Positions 1-10,009 of a DNA stretch of 64,000 bases are shown here, piece by piece. How positions within the stretch are numbered: the first letter of the stretch is position 1; every line of letters starts with the position of its first letter. The DNA lies in contig CP012819.1 in the NCBI GenBank assembly GCA_001936135.1, forward strand, positions 434,001-498,000. Direction: 5' to 3'. The DNA is from Saccharomycopsis fibuligera x Saccharomycopsis cf. fibuligera (taxonomy: Eukaryota > Ascomycota > Saccharomycetes > Ascoideales > Saccharomycopsidaceae). Below the pieces are notes generated by a model, which ran no database searches, had not been told where the DNA came from, and saw only the letters and a list, made by a program, of their open reading frames with translations. The translations under genes were made by a program, and so were the position numbers.

Positions 1-884
1 GGTTCGTTCTTGAAGATAACCAGTTCGACGAGACTTCAATCACGCTCAAATTTGACGCATCCCATGTTCTTGCCAACGCAAAAAAATGCAACATCAAACT
101 TCCTGAGCCAAGTCCAGAAGGAGCCCTCAACTTCACTATATCAAAGGATAACATATTGCCTCGAGACTTGGTGGACTTCTTTGCCATATTGGTTCAGTTG
201 AAAAGCGAGGTAGGGCAGTACACTTTAAGGATGAGACTTGACGGTTTAGCGAATTTGAAGCAAATCATTGAGCAAAAAATTGAATTTTTCAAAACCAACA
301 TCAGCACTACTGCAGTAGCAGCAGCATCGCCACAGATAGCCAAGACTGTAAAGATGTACAGGTCGACACAGCGCAAATTATTCCAGACCTCCTTGGAAGA
401 ACTCAGCAAAGTGGAAAAAAAGCTCCTCAAGACCCACAAACCGTTATCTTTCAAAACAGTTTTAAAGAATGACAAGACATTCATGAACTCGTTGCTACTC
501 ACCCTCGGAGTAACTTCATACGACGATCTTGTGAAAAGGCAGATACTAGACCAAGTGTTTTTGCTTTGGATTGTGCGGGCTAGCAATCACTTGGCTTACG
601 CTGCTGACAACAGCAACAAGGACAAGTACAAGTTTCCTGAGTTCGTCATCAGCCAGTTCAAGGACGTGGCCAGCACTATTACTGTGACTAAAGAAGACGT
701 GCTCGAGTACATGGACTTGTACAACAACTTTGTAGTGCGGATGAAGCAAAAAGTTCCACAAGTGTACGATGCAGGAGACTGGGGCGTGAAGCAGTTGATT
801 ATTGCCGGCACTGTGGCGGAAAGGGTTGGATATACACGGGCTGCTAGCAGTGAGCTATTTCTATTGGACAAAGTGTTGTTGTAA
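1..884 (+). CDS. C-terminal part of a SET-domain lysine methyltransferase (EFM1/RKM1-like), cut by window edge
   Basis: The frame is open from base 3 to the TAA at 882-884, giving 294 residues with no convincing internal start, so the gene begins left of the window. The visible part is helix-rich: it includes IKLPEPSPEGALNFTISKDN, then LPRDLVDFFAILVQL, and ends in AERVGYTRAASSELFLLDK. That layout matches the Rubisco-LSMT-type substrate-binding half that follows the SET domain in the yeast enzymes Efm1 and Rkm1, which methylate elongation factor 1A and ribosomal proteins. The catalytic SET domain itself is outside the window, so activity cannot be judged. The assignment rests on overall pattern, not on a diagnostic motif; another SET/LSMT paralogue is possible. 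Confidence 0.5.
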   Translation, partial: FVLEDNQFDETSITLKFDASHVLANAKKCNIKLPEPSPEGALNFTISKDNILPRDLVDFFAILVQLKSEVGQYTLRMRLDGLANLKQIIEQKIEFFKTNISTTAVAAASPQIAKTVKMYRSTQRKLFQTSLEELSKVEKKLLKTHKPLSFKTVLKNDKTFMNSLLLTLGVTSYDDLVKRQILDQVFLLWIVRASNHLAYAADNSNKDKYKFPEFVISQFKDVASTITVTKEDVLEYMDLYNNFVVRMKQKVPQVYDAGDWGVKQLIIAGTVAERVGYTRAASSELFLLDKVLL

Positions 885-1734
885 TGTTGTTGCGTTTTGC
901 ATGTTACATAGCTCTGGCGGTGTCCGCCCGCCCGTAACTGTTCATGTACTTATGTTTACCCGTGGCTGTGGTATGTACCATTCAAGCGGGTTGACACTTT
1001 TCCAAAATTAAACAACAATCAATGCAGAAACATGTAATCATATGTGCTTGTATGCTATATAATGTACGGGGTGCAGCTACCGCACTTTCCACTTTTCAAT
1101 TTGACTTCTTGCTTCCACTTCCACTTCCACTGACAAACCCAACTTAATTTAATCCAGATGAACAGACTTCCACCTGAGGAAATAGACACTGATTACCCAG
1201 TGTTTCCGCTGGCTAATTACAGCGGTGGGTGGCCCTCGATAGCGTAGAACCTAAATAGCTATATGTGCTGCTTTAGGACACACGAACGTCCAATTTAAGC
1301 AAGCCAGTCTCCGGAATCAGTTGCGGATATGCCAGGAACTTCCTAGTGTAAGATGAGGCCATCTGTGTGTCTGTCTGTCTGGGTCCATGGATCGGTGCTA
1401 AATTGCGGTGTGCGCGCCATGGTGCTAGCCTTTTTTCTTTTGCTTTGCCTTGTCTTAGTTGGGCACTCCTGTTGACGGATTGTTGGCTCCTTGTTTAGCT
1501 TTTCCTCCCCCTTGAATTCTAATCTTGTTTTTGTTTTGTCCATATTTTTGATATTTTTCATACTTTTTAATTTTAATGTCATCCTCAAGCCAATCTCTTC
1601 ATCTCTTCACCTTTGGCAAAAGACAATTCTCCGGCCAAAAGCACAAGTCCTGCTTGCTGCCTTTTTACCACTCACCTCCCAACCAGCCTATAGAGCAACC
1701 TATAGAATAACCGAGGCACAAGATCATCTCACCA
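885..1734. other. Intergenic: 3' flank of the methyltransferase gene and GLG2 promoter
   Basis: No conserved reading frame is seen. A short (TCTG)n run lies near 1369-1380 and T-rich tracts near 1490-1570. The last 150 bases are pyrimidine-rich, as is common before a yeast start codon. Confidence 0.6.
1508..1512 (-). promoter_or_regulatory. Possible STRE (AGGGG/CCCCT) upstream of GLG2
   Basis: CCCCT on the plus strand, about 220 bases before the GLG2 start, matches the stress response element bound by Msn2/4-type zinc fingers in S. cerevisiae. Glycogen genes are classical stress-induced targets there. A single 5-base site is weak evidence, and Msn2/4 wiring differs in Candida. Confidence 0.2.
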
Positions 1735-4700
1735 ATGCCTAATGCTTACTTGACACTCCTTTTTTCTGCCTCCTACATCCCTGGGGCGTTGGTGCTTGCC
1801 AGCTCGTTGAAAAAACATAACAGTACGGCCGGCAAAATCGTATGTTTGGTTCCAAAGGACAAACTCTTCACCGCTCATCAGCAAAACTTGCTACTTTCGG
1901 TGTTTGATGAACTTATCGAGGTTGATGTATATGGTCAGCTTAGCGCCCCGGACCTTGCCAACTTGACGGAGCTAACCAGACGGCCAGAGTTGGTGCATAC
2001 CTTGGCCAAAGTACAGGTCTTCGGTCTTCACGATAGATTCGATCAGATTTTGTATCTCGATGCTGATACCCTTGTGTTGCAAAACTTGGATCATTTGTTT
2101 CTGCTGTCACCGTCAATCTCCGATACCGAGATCTACGCTGCGCCTGATTGTGGATGGCCTGACATTTTCAACACCGGGGTGTTTCTCGTCAAACCTAGCC
2201 AGCGCGCTTATGAGCAATTGCGCAACATTATTGCAAACGCATGGCAAACTAACACTTCAAGCTCCTTCGATGGCGCAGATCAAGGCTTATTGAACGAGTT
2301 CTTCACCGAAAATGGCAAATTCAACCAGGGCAGCGGCGGTGAGAAACGTAAATGGCGTCGATTGTCTTTCTTGTATAATGTTACTCCAACGGGTCATTAT
2401 CAGTATAATCCGGCATTCAATCGATTTTTTCCAAGTATTAAAATTGTCCATTATATTGGACCTCTGAAACCGTGGAGCAACTTGGTTACTTACTGGGATG
2501 TCGAGATATTGACTGACAAGAAGAATGGTAATGGCAATAATATTGTCACCTCTAAAGGAAGTTACGAGGAACTAAACAAGTTGTGGTGGAGTCAATGGTA
2601 CTCCCACTTTGGCCAAGATAGCGACATCAAATCAATTTGCTCATTGAATGAACTTATTCAATTTCCGAAAGATTTCAAGTATGGAAAATTTGAGTCAAAT
2701 AAGAATTTCGTTGATGCCATAAACAACGAGCAACATTTTGATAGAAGTAAATTAGATTACAACGCTAATCAGTATGACTACAACTACAATACGGCTAAAA
2801 ATTTGGATACAAACGCCGCTGAAGAATTGCATTTGCCAATTCCTTTGATTTCTAGAGAAGAGTTTGAAAAACGGGTCAAGTTGTTAGAAGAACAAGAGAA
2901 GTTGGCAAAGGAAAGGGAAAAGGCCTATAGCAATGAGGGAAACATTCTCCAAAAAAGCAGAAACGATCATGGAAATAATAGCAATGCCAGTTACAGTTCT
3001 GTTAATGCTACTTCATCTCTTCCTGTTCCTGATTCTGTTATCTCCGTTGAAGATTTACGTAACGCATACAATAACGCTACTGCTATTAACGCTGCGGCTA
3101 TTAACTCTGCTACTGCTAGTGCTGCTACTGTTGCCTCGGATTCTGCTATCTCTGGTTACCTTACTACTAAGTCTGAAAATAACCATGTTGCTGATATTAC
3201 AAATAAGGACAACAGAATTCTGAATATTAGCATAGAAACCTCATCTGCATCTGCTTCTAGTAACAAACCAAACAGCCTGCTCAGTTTTATGTTCCGTAAC
3301 GATTTCCAAGCAGAAAGACAATTCAATGATTATGATGACAAGAAAAAGACCTTTTCAAACAATCATACTACTGATGTTACTTCACTACAAAGAAAAGGTG
3401 ATTCAAATATTAGCCAGCAGCAGCAGCAGCTGAAGGTTGAAGTGCCAGAGTTGCAATTCTGGAATGCTCATTCAGATATCTTACCAGAGCGGAAATTCCT
3501 CAGTGATGAAGATATTAATGGTGGAAATCGTTCTAAAAAATTTCAATTCCCAAACCCTCTTTCATCTTTAAACCCTCAGCAACCTCATTCGCACCACCGT
3601 AATATAACCGCAATTGGTGCTACATCCATTAGTAAAGACCAAATAATGTCGTTTTTAACTGATCCTCAAACTTATTCAAGGTTCAAGACCATTGAACCAA
3701 GTAACGTTTGGGATCCGCTGACTCAGGATCCTTCATGTTTGAAGAATCACCAACCTGAAGCCATCAACTTTCGGTTTGTTTCTGGTTCTGGATCTAATAG
3801 TCAAAATAGAGGTTACCATGCTAGCAACCAAAGCGGTGGATTTAGAGGAGCACCACTTGTTAAAAGGAGAGGTGCGGGCATTGGTCAGGGTCAAGGTGGT
3901 ATCAATATCAATTTTGAGTTGAACAAACAGCATAACGAAAAGATTGTAAAGCTTTACAATGAAGCCCTTGAAGAAGCGAAGAGGGAAGAAGAAGCAAGAA
4001 GGGAAAAAGAAAGGGATGAATGGCTTAGAAAAGAAAAAGAAGCAAAAGAAGAATGGTTAAGAAAAGAAAAAGAAGCGAAAGATGAATGGATTAGAAAAGA
4101 AAAAGAAGCAAAAGATGAATGGATTAGAAAAGAAAAGGAGGCAAACTTGGTAAGAAAAGCCAGAGAGAAAGAAGAATGGTTGAAAAAGGAGAAAGAGGCT
4201 AAAGAAGCTAAAGAAGCAGAACAGATGTTCAAGCAAGAGCGAAAAGATAAAGAAGAATGGCTAAAAAAAGAGAGAATAGCAAATGACGAATGGTTAAAAA
4301 AGGAAAAAGAAGCTAAAGATTTTGAAGAGAGACGCAACCGAGAACAAAGAGAGAAAGAAGAGTGGATAGCAAAAGAAAAATTGGCTAAGGATGAATGGTT
4401 GAGAAAAGAAAGAGAAGCCAAAGAAGCTAAAGAAGCCGAAGAAAAGCGTAAGAGAGACCAACAGGAAAAAGAGGAGTGGCTTAGAAAAGAAAAAGAGGCC
4501 AAGGATAGGAAAGAAGCAGAACAAAGACAAGCTAAAGAACATGAAGAATGGTTAAGAAAGGAAAGAGAGGCTAGGGACAGGAGAGCCAAAGACCATATGG
4601 AATGGCTCCGGAAAGACGAAGAAGCCAATGATAAAGACGTTAAAGAATGGCTTAAGAATGAAATATTGGCAAAACAAAAAAATGCTGAGATTCAAGCTGA

Positions 4701-5667
4701 AGAAGCTTTGGACTTGAAAGAGGATAATGTTATATCTGCTATTGTCTCAAAGGACATTGGTAAGCCATTGTTTGATGAACTTGAGCCTGAGCTTGCAAAA
4801 ATTAATGAAGATATTCGTGAATTACAACATCAAAGCCAAGACGACAGTCAACATGTGTATCAGCAAAACTCAGATTCTCACTTTACACATCATGGACAAC
4901 ATGAGGAAGTTGCTCCTACTAGAGTCTTCAACGATCCAAGCCTGTTCACAAATGGCAGTAGCCTCAGCAATAATAAGTCGGACTTCAATACAATTGATGC
5001 TGAGTTTGATTTTTCAATGCATCAATGGTCTCAAAATTCAAAATTCAGAAAACTTTTCAATTATTCTTTATTGCCTAAAAATCAAGCCAGTCCTGAGAAA
5101 ACCAAGAAAAAGCTAAAAAATAAGAATAAATCGAGAGTAAAAGAACAGAGCACTCATAATTCTGCTGATGACTCTAACAAAAAAACTTCACCACATAATA
5201 ACCAAAAGTACAAGGCCCCATTGAAGAGCATAATGAAAAGAACAAGCTTTGAGGACATCTCACCACTATTAGACAGCGCTCTAGAAGAAGCAAAAAACAG
5301 ATCTCCGTTTTCCAGGTCTAGCCCATCGTCATCCACCTCATCGTTACCATTAAAGCTGCCACCTCGTCGCCGTTCTGATGATTGGATCAATAGAGAAACT
5401 CTGCAAGTTATGGAAAACATTGACAAAATTAAACGCGGTTCGGGAGAAATAATTACTAGTGTGGGGAAAGGGAGCAAAGGTGATGATGATAGTCTGCAAG
5501 ATGTGCTGAATTTGTTGCTTGAGCTGCAGCTGCGGAATGTTCTTGATAATGAGTTACGCACTGCAAAGAAGACTGGTATACAAGAAAGGGGAGGAAGGAC
5601 CAATGATGAAGAGAACGGTGATCAGGATAGTTTGAGTGTCAGGGCTGGTCCAAGCTCTAAGGCGTAG
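1735..5667 (+). CDS. GLG2: Glycogenin, self-glucosylating initiator of glycogen synthesis, with long charged repeat tail
   Basis: 1310 residues. The first ~290 residues are a GT8 glycosyltransferase: the start TLLFSASYIPGALVLASSLK, the metal-binding D-A-D at 109-111 inside LYLDADTLVL, FNTGVFLV, the ADQGLLNEFF segment and HYIGPLKPW. Glycogenin transfers glucose from UDP-glucose to its own tyrosine and primes glycogen synthase. After an Asn/Ser-rich linker, residues ~740-985 carry many copies of a Glu/Lys repeat around EWLRKEKEAKD, predicted as a long helix or coiled coil. The C-terminal region has a second conserved-looking stretch near FDFSMHQWSQNSKFRKLF, possibly the glycogen-synthase contact. 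Yeast Glg1/Glg2 are about 380-620 residues, so this protein is more than twice the usual size. The ATG at 1735 sits in a good context (caccaATG). The GT8 call is firm; GLG1 versus GLG2 naming is arbitrary. Confidence 0.93.
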   Translation: MPNAYLTLLFSASYIPGALVLASSLKKHNSTAGKIVCLVPKDKLFTAHQQNLLLSVFDELIEVDVYGQLSAPDLANLTELTRRPELVHTLAKVQVFGLHDRFDQILYLDADTLVLQNLDHLFLLSPSISDTEIYAAPDCGWPDIFNTGVFLVKPSQRAYEQLRNIIANAWQTNTSSSFDGADQGLLNEFFTENGKFNQGSGGEKRKWRRLSFLYNVTPTGHYQYNPAFNRFFPSIKIVHYIGPLKPWSNLVTYWDVEILTDKKNGNGNNIVTSKGSYEELNKLWWSQWYSHFGQDSDIKSICSLNELIQFPKDFKYGKFESNKNFVDAINNEQHFDRSKLDYNANQYDYNYNTAKNLDTNAAEELHLPIPLISREEFEKRVKLLEEQEKLAKEREKAYSNEGNILQKSRNDHGNNSNASYSSVNATSSLPVPDSVISVEDLRNAYNNATAINAAAINSATASAATVASDSAISGYLTTKSENNHVADITNKDNRILNISIETSSASASSNKPNSLLSFMFRNDFQAERQFNDYDDKKKTFSNNHTTDVTSLQRKGDSNISQQQQQLKVEVPELQFWNAHSDILPERKFLSDEDINGGNRSKKFQFPNPLSSLNPQQPHSHHRNITAIGATSISKDQIMSFLTDPQTYSRFKTIEPSNVWDPLTQDPSCLKNHQPEAINFRFVSGSGSNSQNRGYHASNQSGGFRGAPLVKRRGAGIGQGQGGININFELNKQHNEKIVKLYNEALEEAKREEEARREKERDEWLRKEKEAKEEWLRKEKEAKDEWIRKEKEAKDEWIRKEKEANLVRKAREKEEWLKKEKEAKEAKEAEQMFKQERKDKEEWLKKERIANDEWLKKEKEAKDFEERRNREQREKEEWIAKEKLAKDEWLRKEREAKEAKEAEEKRKRDQQEKEEWLRKEKEAKDRKEAEQRQAKEHEEWLRKEREARDRRAKDHMEWLRKDEEANDKDVKEWLKNEILAKQKNAEIQAEEALDLKEDNVISAIVSKDIGKPLFDELEPELAKINEDIRELQHQSQDDSQHVYQQNSDSHFTHHGQHEEVAPTRVFNDPSLFTNGSSLSNNKSDFNTIDAEFDFSMHQWSQNSKFRKLFNYSLLPKNQASPEKTKKKLKNKNKSRVKEQSTHNSADDSNKKTSPHNNQKYKAPLKSIMKRTSFEDISPLLDSALEEAKNRSPFSRSSPSSSTSSLPLKLPPRRRSDDWINRETLQVMENIDKIKRGSGEIITSVGKGSKGDDDSLQDVLNLLLELQLRNVLDNELRTAKKTGIQERGGRTNDEENGDQDSLSVRAGPSSKA
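3958..4690 (+). repeat. In-gene degenerate repeat encoding EWLRKEKEAKD-type units (GLG2)
   Basis: Units of roughly 30-36 bases are repeated about 15-20 times within the GLG2 frame. They encode (E/D)EW(L/I)(R/K)KEKEAK variants, with occasional inserts such as EAKEAEQ. The reading frame is kept throughout, which points to slippage or unequal crossover tolerated at protein level. Confidence 0.85.
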
Positions 5668-7352
5668 TCACCGGTAAGTGGTGATGAGTATTAAGAGGTT
5701 AAGATAAGCGAGGATGTTAGCATTGTTTCATCACTTGGTTAGTATCTTTTCGAAAGACAATTGTTTACCAGAGTTTACTTATTTACTTACAAAAAAAACT
5801 GCTACTGCAGTTACAAAAATAATTTTTTTTTATGTTACTTTTAATATCGCTTTTAAATACTTTCCAACAAAAGCGAAAAATCTCAATCTACTATTATTTA
5901 ACAAATTGCCTTTTTGTCAACACAAGTTTTGTCGTTTTTGTTAATTTGCATAAGTTGCATATACAGCATGATGATAAACTAGAACATTTGCTCTTTTTTT
6001 TAAAAAAAAATTTTTATTTGTTTTCTTTCAATCCAACTTTATTGACAATAATTTAAGTAAAAAAGATCATTTTGTTTCTCATTTTTTTTTATAACATCGT
6101 TGGTTATTTTAACATTGCTAGATTGAAACTTTTTTATACATACAGACACATTACTCAGTTATACTTTTATCTTCTTTGCTTTTCATTATGCTAGTTTAAT
6201 CTTTTTTTTTCATGCTAATTTGTTATTTTTCCATTTGTGATTGTTTATTGCTGTATAACTAGCAAAAAATTAAACAATATGAATTAGATATTGACATATG
6301 CATGTTATATTTTTACATTTTTCTTGTAAGATCATCTTTTTACTGTGAATTTTGAATTTTGTTATTGTGGTGATTTAAGGGTCAGATGAGCAGTTTATTT
6401 ACTTGCTTCTCTATATCTGGTATCACGTACTGCTTAATAAGTAGTTTACACCATTAACCTCATAAGTTACAATAACGGCTAAAGCTACTTACGCACAAAG
6501 GGTGTGAAACCCCCTTTACGCATTTACGAAGTACTAGCGAAGACAAAAAACATAACTTCCGGTTTTCGCTCAATAGCAGATTACCCCTAATAACAAAGCA
6601 TTTGCTACACGGAAAAATAAGCTCCTGTTTTTCGAGTTTTTGACTGTGCAATGATCAGAAGTACTGCCTCGTGGGGTGAGTTGAACAAAGATACCTCTTA
6701 ACTTTGGTGGGTATTTTTCGTATAAGAAGTGCAGAATTTCCAATATAGGAAATCTTGCAATGGTTGATTCCAGAGGAACCACCTCAAATGTACAACACGT
6801 GAATTGTCTTTTTATCTGAATTAATCCATTGGGTGGCTCGAATTTGGTCAACGCTACAACTTTTAAAAGGTTGAATATTTGCCCTTATAGTGAAAAGGAC
6901 AGATTTGTCTTTCAGTCTGCTGATGATTCTTTTAGATTGCAAGGCAAAATATGCACAATTAGAAAATATATTTTTTTTCAGCTCATCTGCATAGTGCTGC
7001 GTAAGCAGAAATTCCGCCCTTCCTGTTGGCTCAAAAGTAGAGAAAACACCAAAAGAAATTTTTTTTTCAAAAAAAAAAAAAAAAAAAAAAAAAAAATAAA
7101 TAAAATAAACTGAAAAAAGTAAAACTTCAATACAGTGAAGATCTTTCCATATGTCATATATCTACGATAAGGTACAAAGCATTAGAAAGGGGAGAAGAAT
7201 TTCGAACTGAGTGAAGGCTGAAGCAAAAACTAAAGTCAAATCAAAGTCAAATCAAAATCAAAATCAAATCAAGTTAAATCAAATTAAATCAAAAGAAATA
7301 GCTGATTTGTCTGATCAGTTATATACGTTCTTTTGGCTCCCATTAACTTTTG
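5668..7352. other. Long AT-rich intergenic between GLG2 and TRM2
   Basis: The first ~750 bases are extremely T-rich with no frame of note. Between 6570 and 6851 the minus strand is open for 93 codons but lacks an ATG start (see findings). A 28-base A run lies at 7069-7096. A (TCAAA)n-like stretch at ~7235-7295 lies just before TRM2. No tRNA B-box was recognised. Confidence 0.6.
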
Positions 7353-9491
7353 ATGGTATTACTCGCACGCACAACAAAGCCAATTTTTCCCAAATTATTA
7401 GCATTAGTAGCATTACTGCCTAGTAGACATAGCACTAGCACTAGCTTGAGTTTTCATAGCATATCATTGTCATCATTTACTAATACCTGTATCCAACATC
7501 AGTATAGTACGTCTGCTTCAAACAACAAAATCAGTAGCATTAATAGCACTATGTCAGCACCTGCCGAACCATCCGCAGCACCTGCGAACCTTCAGCCTGA
7601 GAAACGCGTTGCTTCGACGGGAGATGTTGAGCCAGTGACAAAGAAACCAACTTTGGAGTCTGACAAGCAGCAACAGGAAGTTTTACAAGTTCAGCAAGAG
7701 CAAAAGTCAAAGTCAGGTAAGCCAGAAGACAAACATGTGACTGAAGAAACAGTTGAACAGAAGTTTGTTCAGCTAGAAAAACAACAGCCAACATCTTCGG
7801 AAGCCGAAACAGAAGCTACCGAAGGTAAACAATATCCAGGAAGAAAACTTCCAAAATATCTCACACCAAATAAAAAGGGCAAAATAAGAAGAAAGTACAC
7901 TCAGAAGAATCATGATCCAACTAACCCATTTGGGGTGCTTTTGCTTGAGGTTGAAGAATTGTTCAAAGAACACAATATCACCGAAGAACAAACCAAAATT
8001 GATATTAAAGCAGTACTAAACTCCGAAGAACTTTTGATTAAATATAATCGTGACTTAGATAATGTTAAAATTGTCAAGTTGACATCTACCGGTGATGGAC
8101 TCGGATTAATTGCTCATCCAGAAATTGAAAATGGGTTTCAAGCAGTAGTAGTGCCATTTGCCTTGCCTGGTGAAACCGTGAATATACGGATTTATAGAAC
8201 CCATCCAACCCATTGTGAAGCTGATCTTTTGCATATTAAAGAGAAGGCCAAACTACGGAAAGACGAGCTTATCAATTGCAGATATTTCGGCAAGTGTTCC
8301 GGTTGTCAATTTCAAAGCATTGAATATACTGAACAGTTAGAAATGAAGAAGAAAACAATTGAAAACGCATATCATTTTTTTGCCAAACAGCTTAACGAAA
8401 AAAAATTATTACCTAATATTAGCGATACTGTTGCATCACCATTACAATACAATTATAGAACCAAACTCACCCCGCATTTCGACTTGCCTAGAGGCAAATT
8501 CAACCCGGAAAAGATTCGCATTCCAGCATTAGGATTTGGTGCTAAGGGAAGACCAACTTGGAGGAAGGAAGCAGAAGGTGGAAATTATTCAGTATTAGAT
8601 ATTGAGGAATGTTCCATTGGCACACCAATTTTAAACAAAGCTATGCAGAATGAAAGGGAATTGTTCAGAAGAACTTACAAGCAATTTCAACGTGGAAGTA
8701 CCGTATTGTTACGTGAACATACTAGAGTTCTCAGCGACGAAGTGACTAAAGATGCGAATAAAAAGCAAGAGTTTATCAATTCTGAACCAGCTTGCAAGCA
8801 TCCAGACAGTGAAAATGTTACAGCCATTGAACTAAAGAATGAGACTTCTCATCAATCGTTAGTTAAGACCTGTGTTAAAGAATCTAGACAAATTGTCACC
8901 GAAAATATTGACGGTTATGTTTTCAACTTTTCTGCTGGTGAGTTCTTTCAAAATAACAATTCCATTTTGCCATTAGTGACCAAATACGTGCGCGAAAATG
9001 TTGCCATTGATAATGAAGCTACTACCGATAGGTACTTGGTGGATGCATACTGTGGCTCTGGTTTATTCAGTATAATGTGCTCACAGGGTGTTAAAGAAGT
9101 TACTGGGGTGGAAGTCTCCAAGGATAGTGTTGCCTTTGCTAAAAAAAACGCAGAGTTGAATAACATTGCTAATGCCTCTTTTATCATTGGTAAAGCAGAA
9201 AAAATCTTTGAAGACATCAAATTTCCATCTAAATTAACTTCAGTGATTTGTGATCCTCCAAGAAAAGGATGCGATGAACCATTTTTAACTCAATTGTCGT
9301 CATTTAATCCAGCAAAGATTGTGTATATTTCATGTAATGTGCATTCGCAGGCTAGAGATTTGGAATTCTTCATCAATAAGACGGAAAACGGTGCCAAGTA
9401 CCAGATTGACAGTATTAGAGGGTTTGATTTCTTTCCGCAGACTCACCATGTCGAAAGTGTGGCGATCTTGTCTTTAAAGCCAGAGGCTTAA
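7353..9491 (+). CDS. TRM2: tRNA (uracil-5-)-methyltransferase, makes m5U54 (ribothymidine)
   Basis: 712 residues from the ATG at 7353. The enzyme uses S-adenosylmethionine to methylate U54 in the T-loop of tRNAs. The core shows the class I methyltransferase pattern of the RumA/TrmA family: an S-A-G-E-F-F-Q-x-N segment, SAM-binding VDAYCGSGLFSI, VICDPPRKGC, and the catalytic-cysteine motif YISCN with Cys661. A cluster CRYFGKCSGCQFQ resembles the iron-sulfur cysteine pattern of RumA relatives. The first ~65 residues are rich in Ser, Arg and hydrophobics (LLPSRHSTSTSLSF) and look like a mitochondrial leader; a second ATG at the MSAPAEPS segment could make a cytosolic or nuclear form, a dual-start pattern known for yeast tRNA modifiers. 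Gln/Glu-rich residues ~70-150 are a variable linker. Confidence 0.95.
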   Translation: MVLLARTTKPIFPKLLALVALLPSRHSTSTSLSFHSISLSSFTNTCIQHQYSTSASNNKISSINSTMSAPAEPSAAPANLQPEKRVASTGDVEPVTKKPTLESDKQQQEVLQVQQEQKSKSGKPEDKHVTEETVEQKFVQLEKQQPTSSEAETEATEGKQYPGRKLPKYLTPNKKGKIRRKYTQKNHDPTNPFGVLLLEVEELFKEHNITEEQTKIDIKAVLNSEELLIKYNRDLDNVKIVKLTSTGDGLGLIAHPEIENGFQAVVVPFALPGETVNIRIYRTHPTHCEADLLHIKEKAKLRKDELINCRYFGKCSGCQFQSIEYTEQLEMKKKTIENAYHFFAKQLNEKKLLPNISDTVASPLQYNYRTKLTPHFDLPRGKFNPEKIRIPALGFGAKGRPTWRKEAEGGNYSVLDIEECSIGTPILNKAMQNERELFRRTYKQFQRGSTVLLREHTRVLSDEVTKDANKKQEFINSEPACKHPDSENVTAIELKNETSHQSLVKTCVKESRQIVTENIDGYVFNFSAGEFFQNNNSILPLVTKYVRENVAIDNEATTDRYLVDAYCGSGLFSIMCSQGVKEVTGVEVSKDSVAFAKKNAELNNIANASFIIGKAEKIFEDIKFPSKLTSVICDPPRKGCDEPFLTQLSSFNPAKIVYISCNVHSQARDLEFFINKTENGAKYQIDSIRGFDFFPQTHHVESVAILSLKPEA

Positions 9492-10009
9492 AATTTTTTA
9501 ACTACATAATTTCATTTGTTTCGTTATAGCATAATATAGTACAATAGAATACTTTAGCATTCTGCAACATTTACAATCTCCTTCTTTAACCGCCATCAGT
9601 AAGTGCTCTCATGTTGGGAATCCGACTGCAAAAAGCTGCAGATTATTCTTATGTTCTTTTTTAGCCCTCGTTTCTGAGTCAGATGACCACGCGGTACATG
9701 TACTAGCGTAAAAAGCGGTAACAATAGCCCTTACTTTCATCACATGCTATTATGCTGTCTGTTCTCAAGGCGAAAAATGGTTTCTGTCTCCAAAGATAAG
9801 CGGGTAACGTGCAGGTGACCGGGAAACGAGCGACAGAATCAGAGAGAGCAGCGGCCGCCAACTGTCGCTGGCAGGAAAGAGGAAAGCAGCGAAACGAAAA
9901 AAATTGAAAAAAAAAAAAGTGCAACAAAACATATAATACTGTTGGAGGAGAGAGTGCCTTACATTACTACCCAAGTAACATCATCATCAATAACACAAAA
10001 TAAGCCAAG
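9492..10009. other. Intergenic: TRM2 3' end and RPS21 promoter
   Basis: The GC-rich patch 9790-9870 includes a GCGGCCGC site in the middle. A pyrimidine/purine switch precedes the start codon. Ribosomal-protein promoters in this clade often use Tbf1 (RCCCTAA) and Cbf1; I see only imperfect relatives (AGCCCTTA and TCACATG near 9726-9745), so no site is claimed. Confidence 0.5.

Noticed and set aside
3954-4628. 224-codon minus frame of Ser/Phe/Leu repeats
   Set aside because: Exact antisense of the GLG2 Glu/Lys repeat; an artefact of the repeat.
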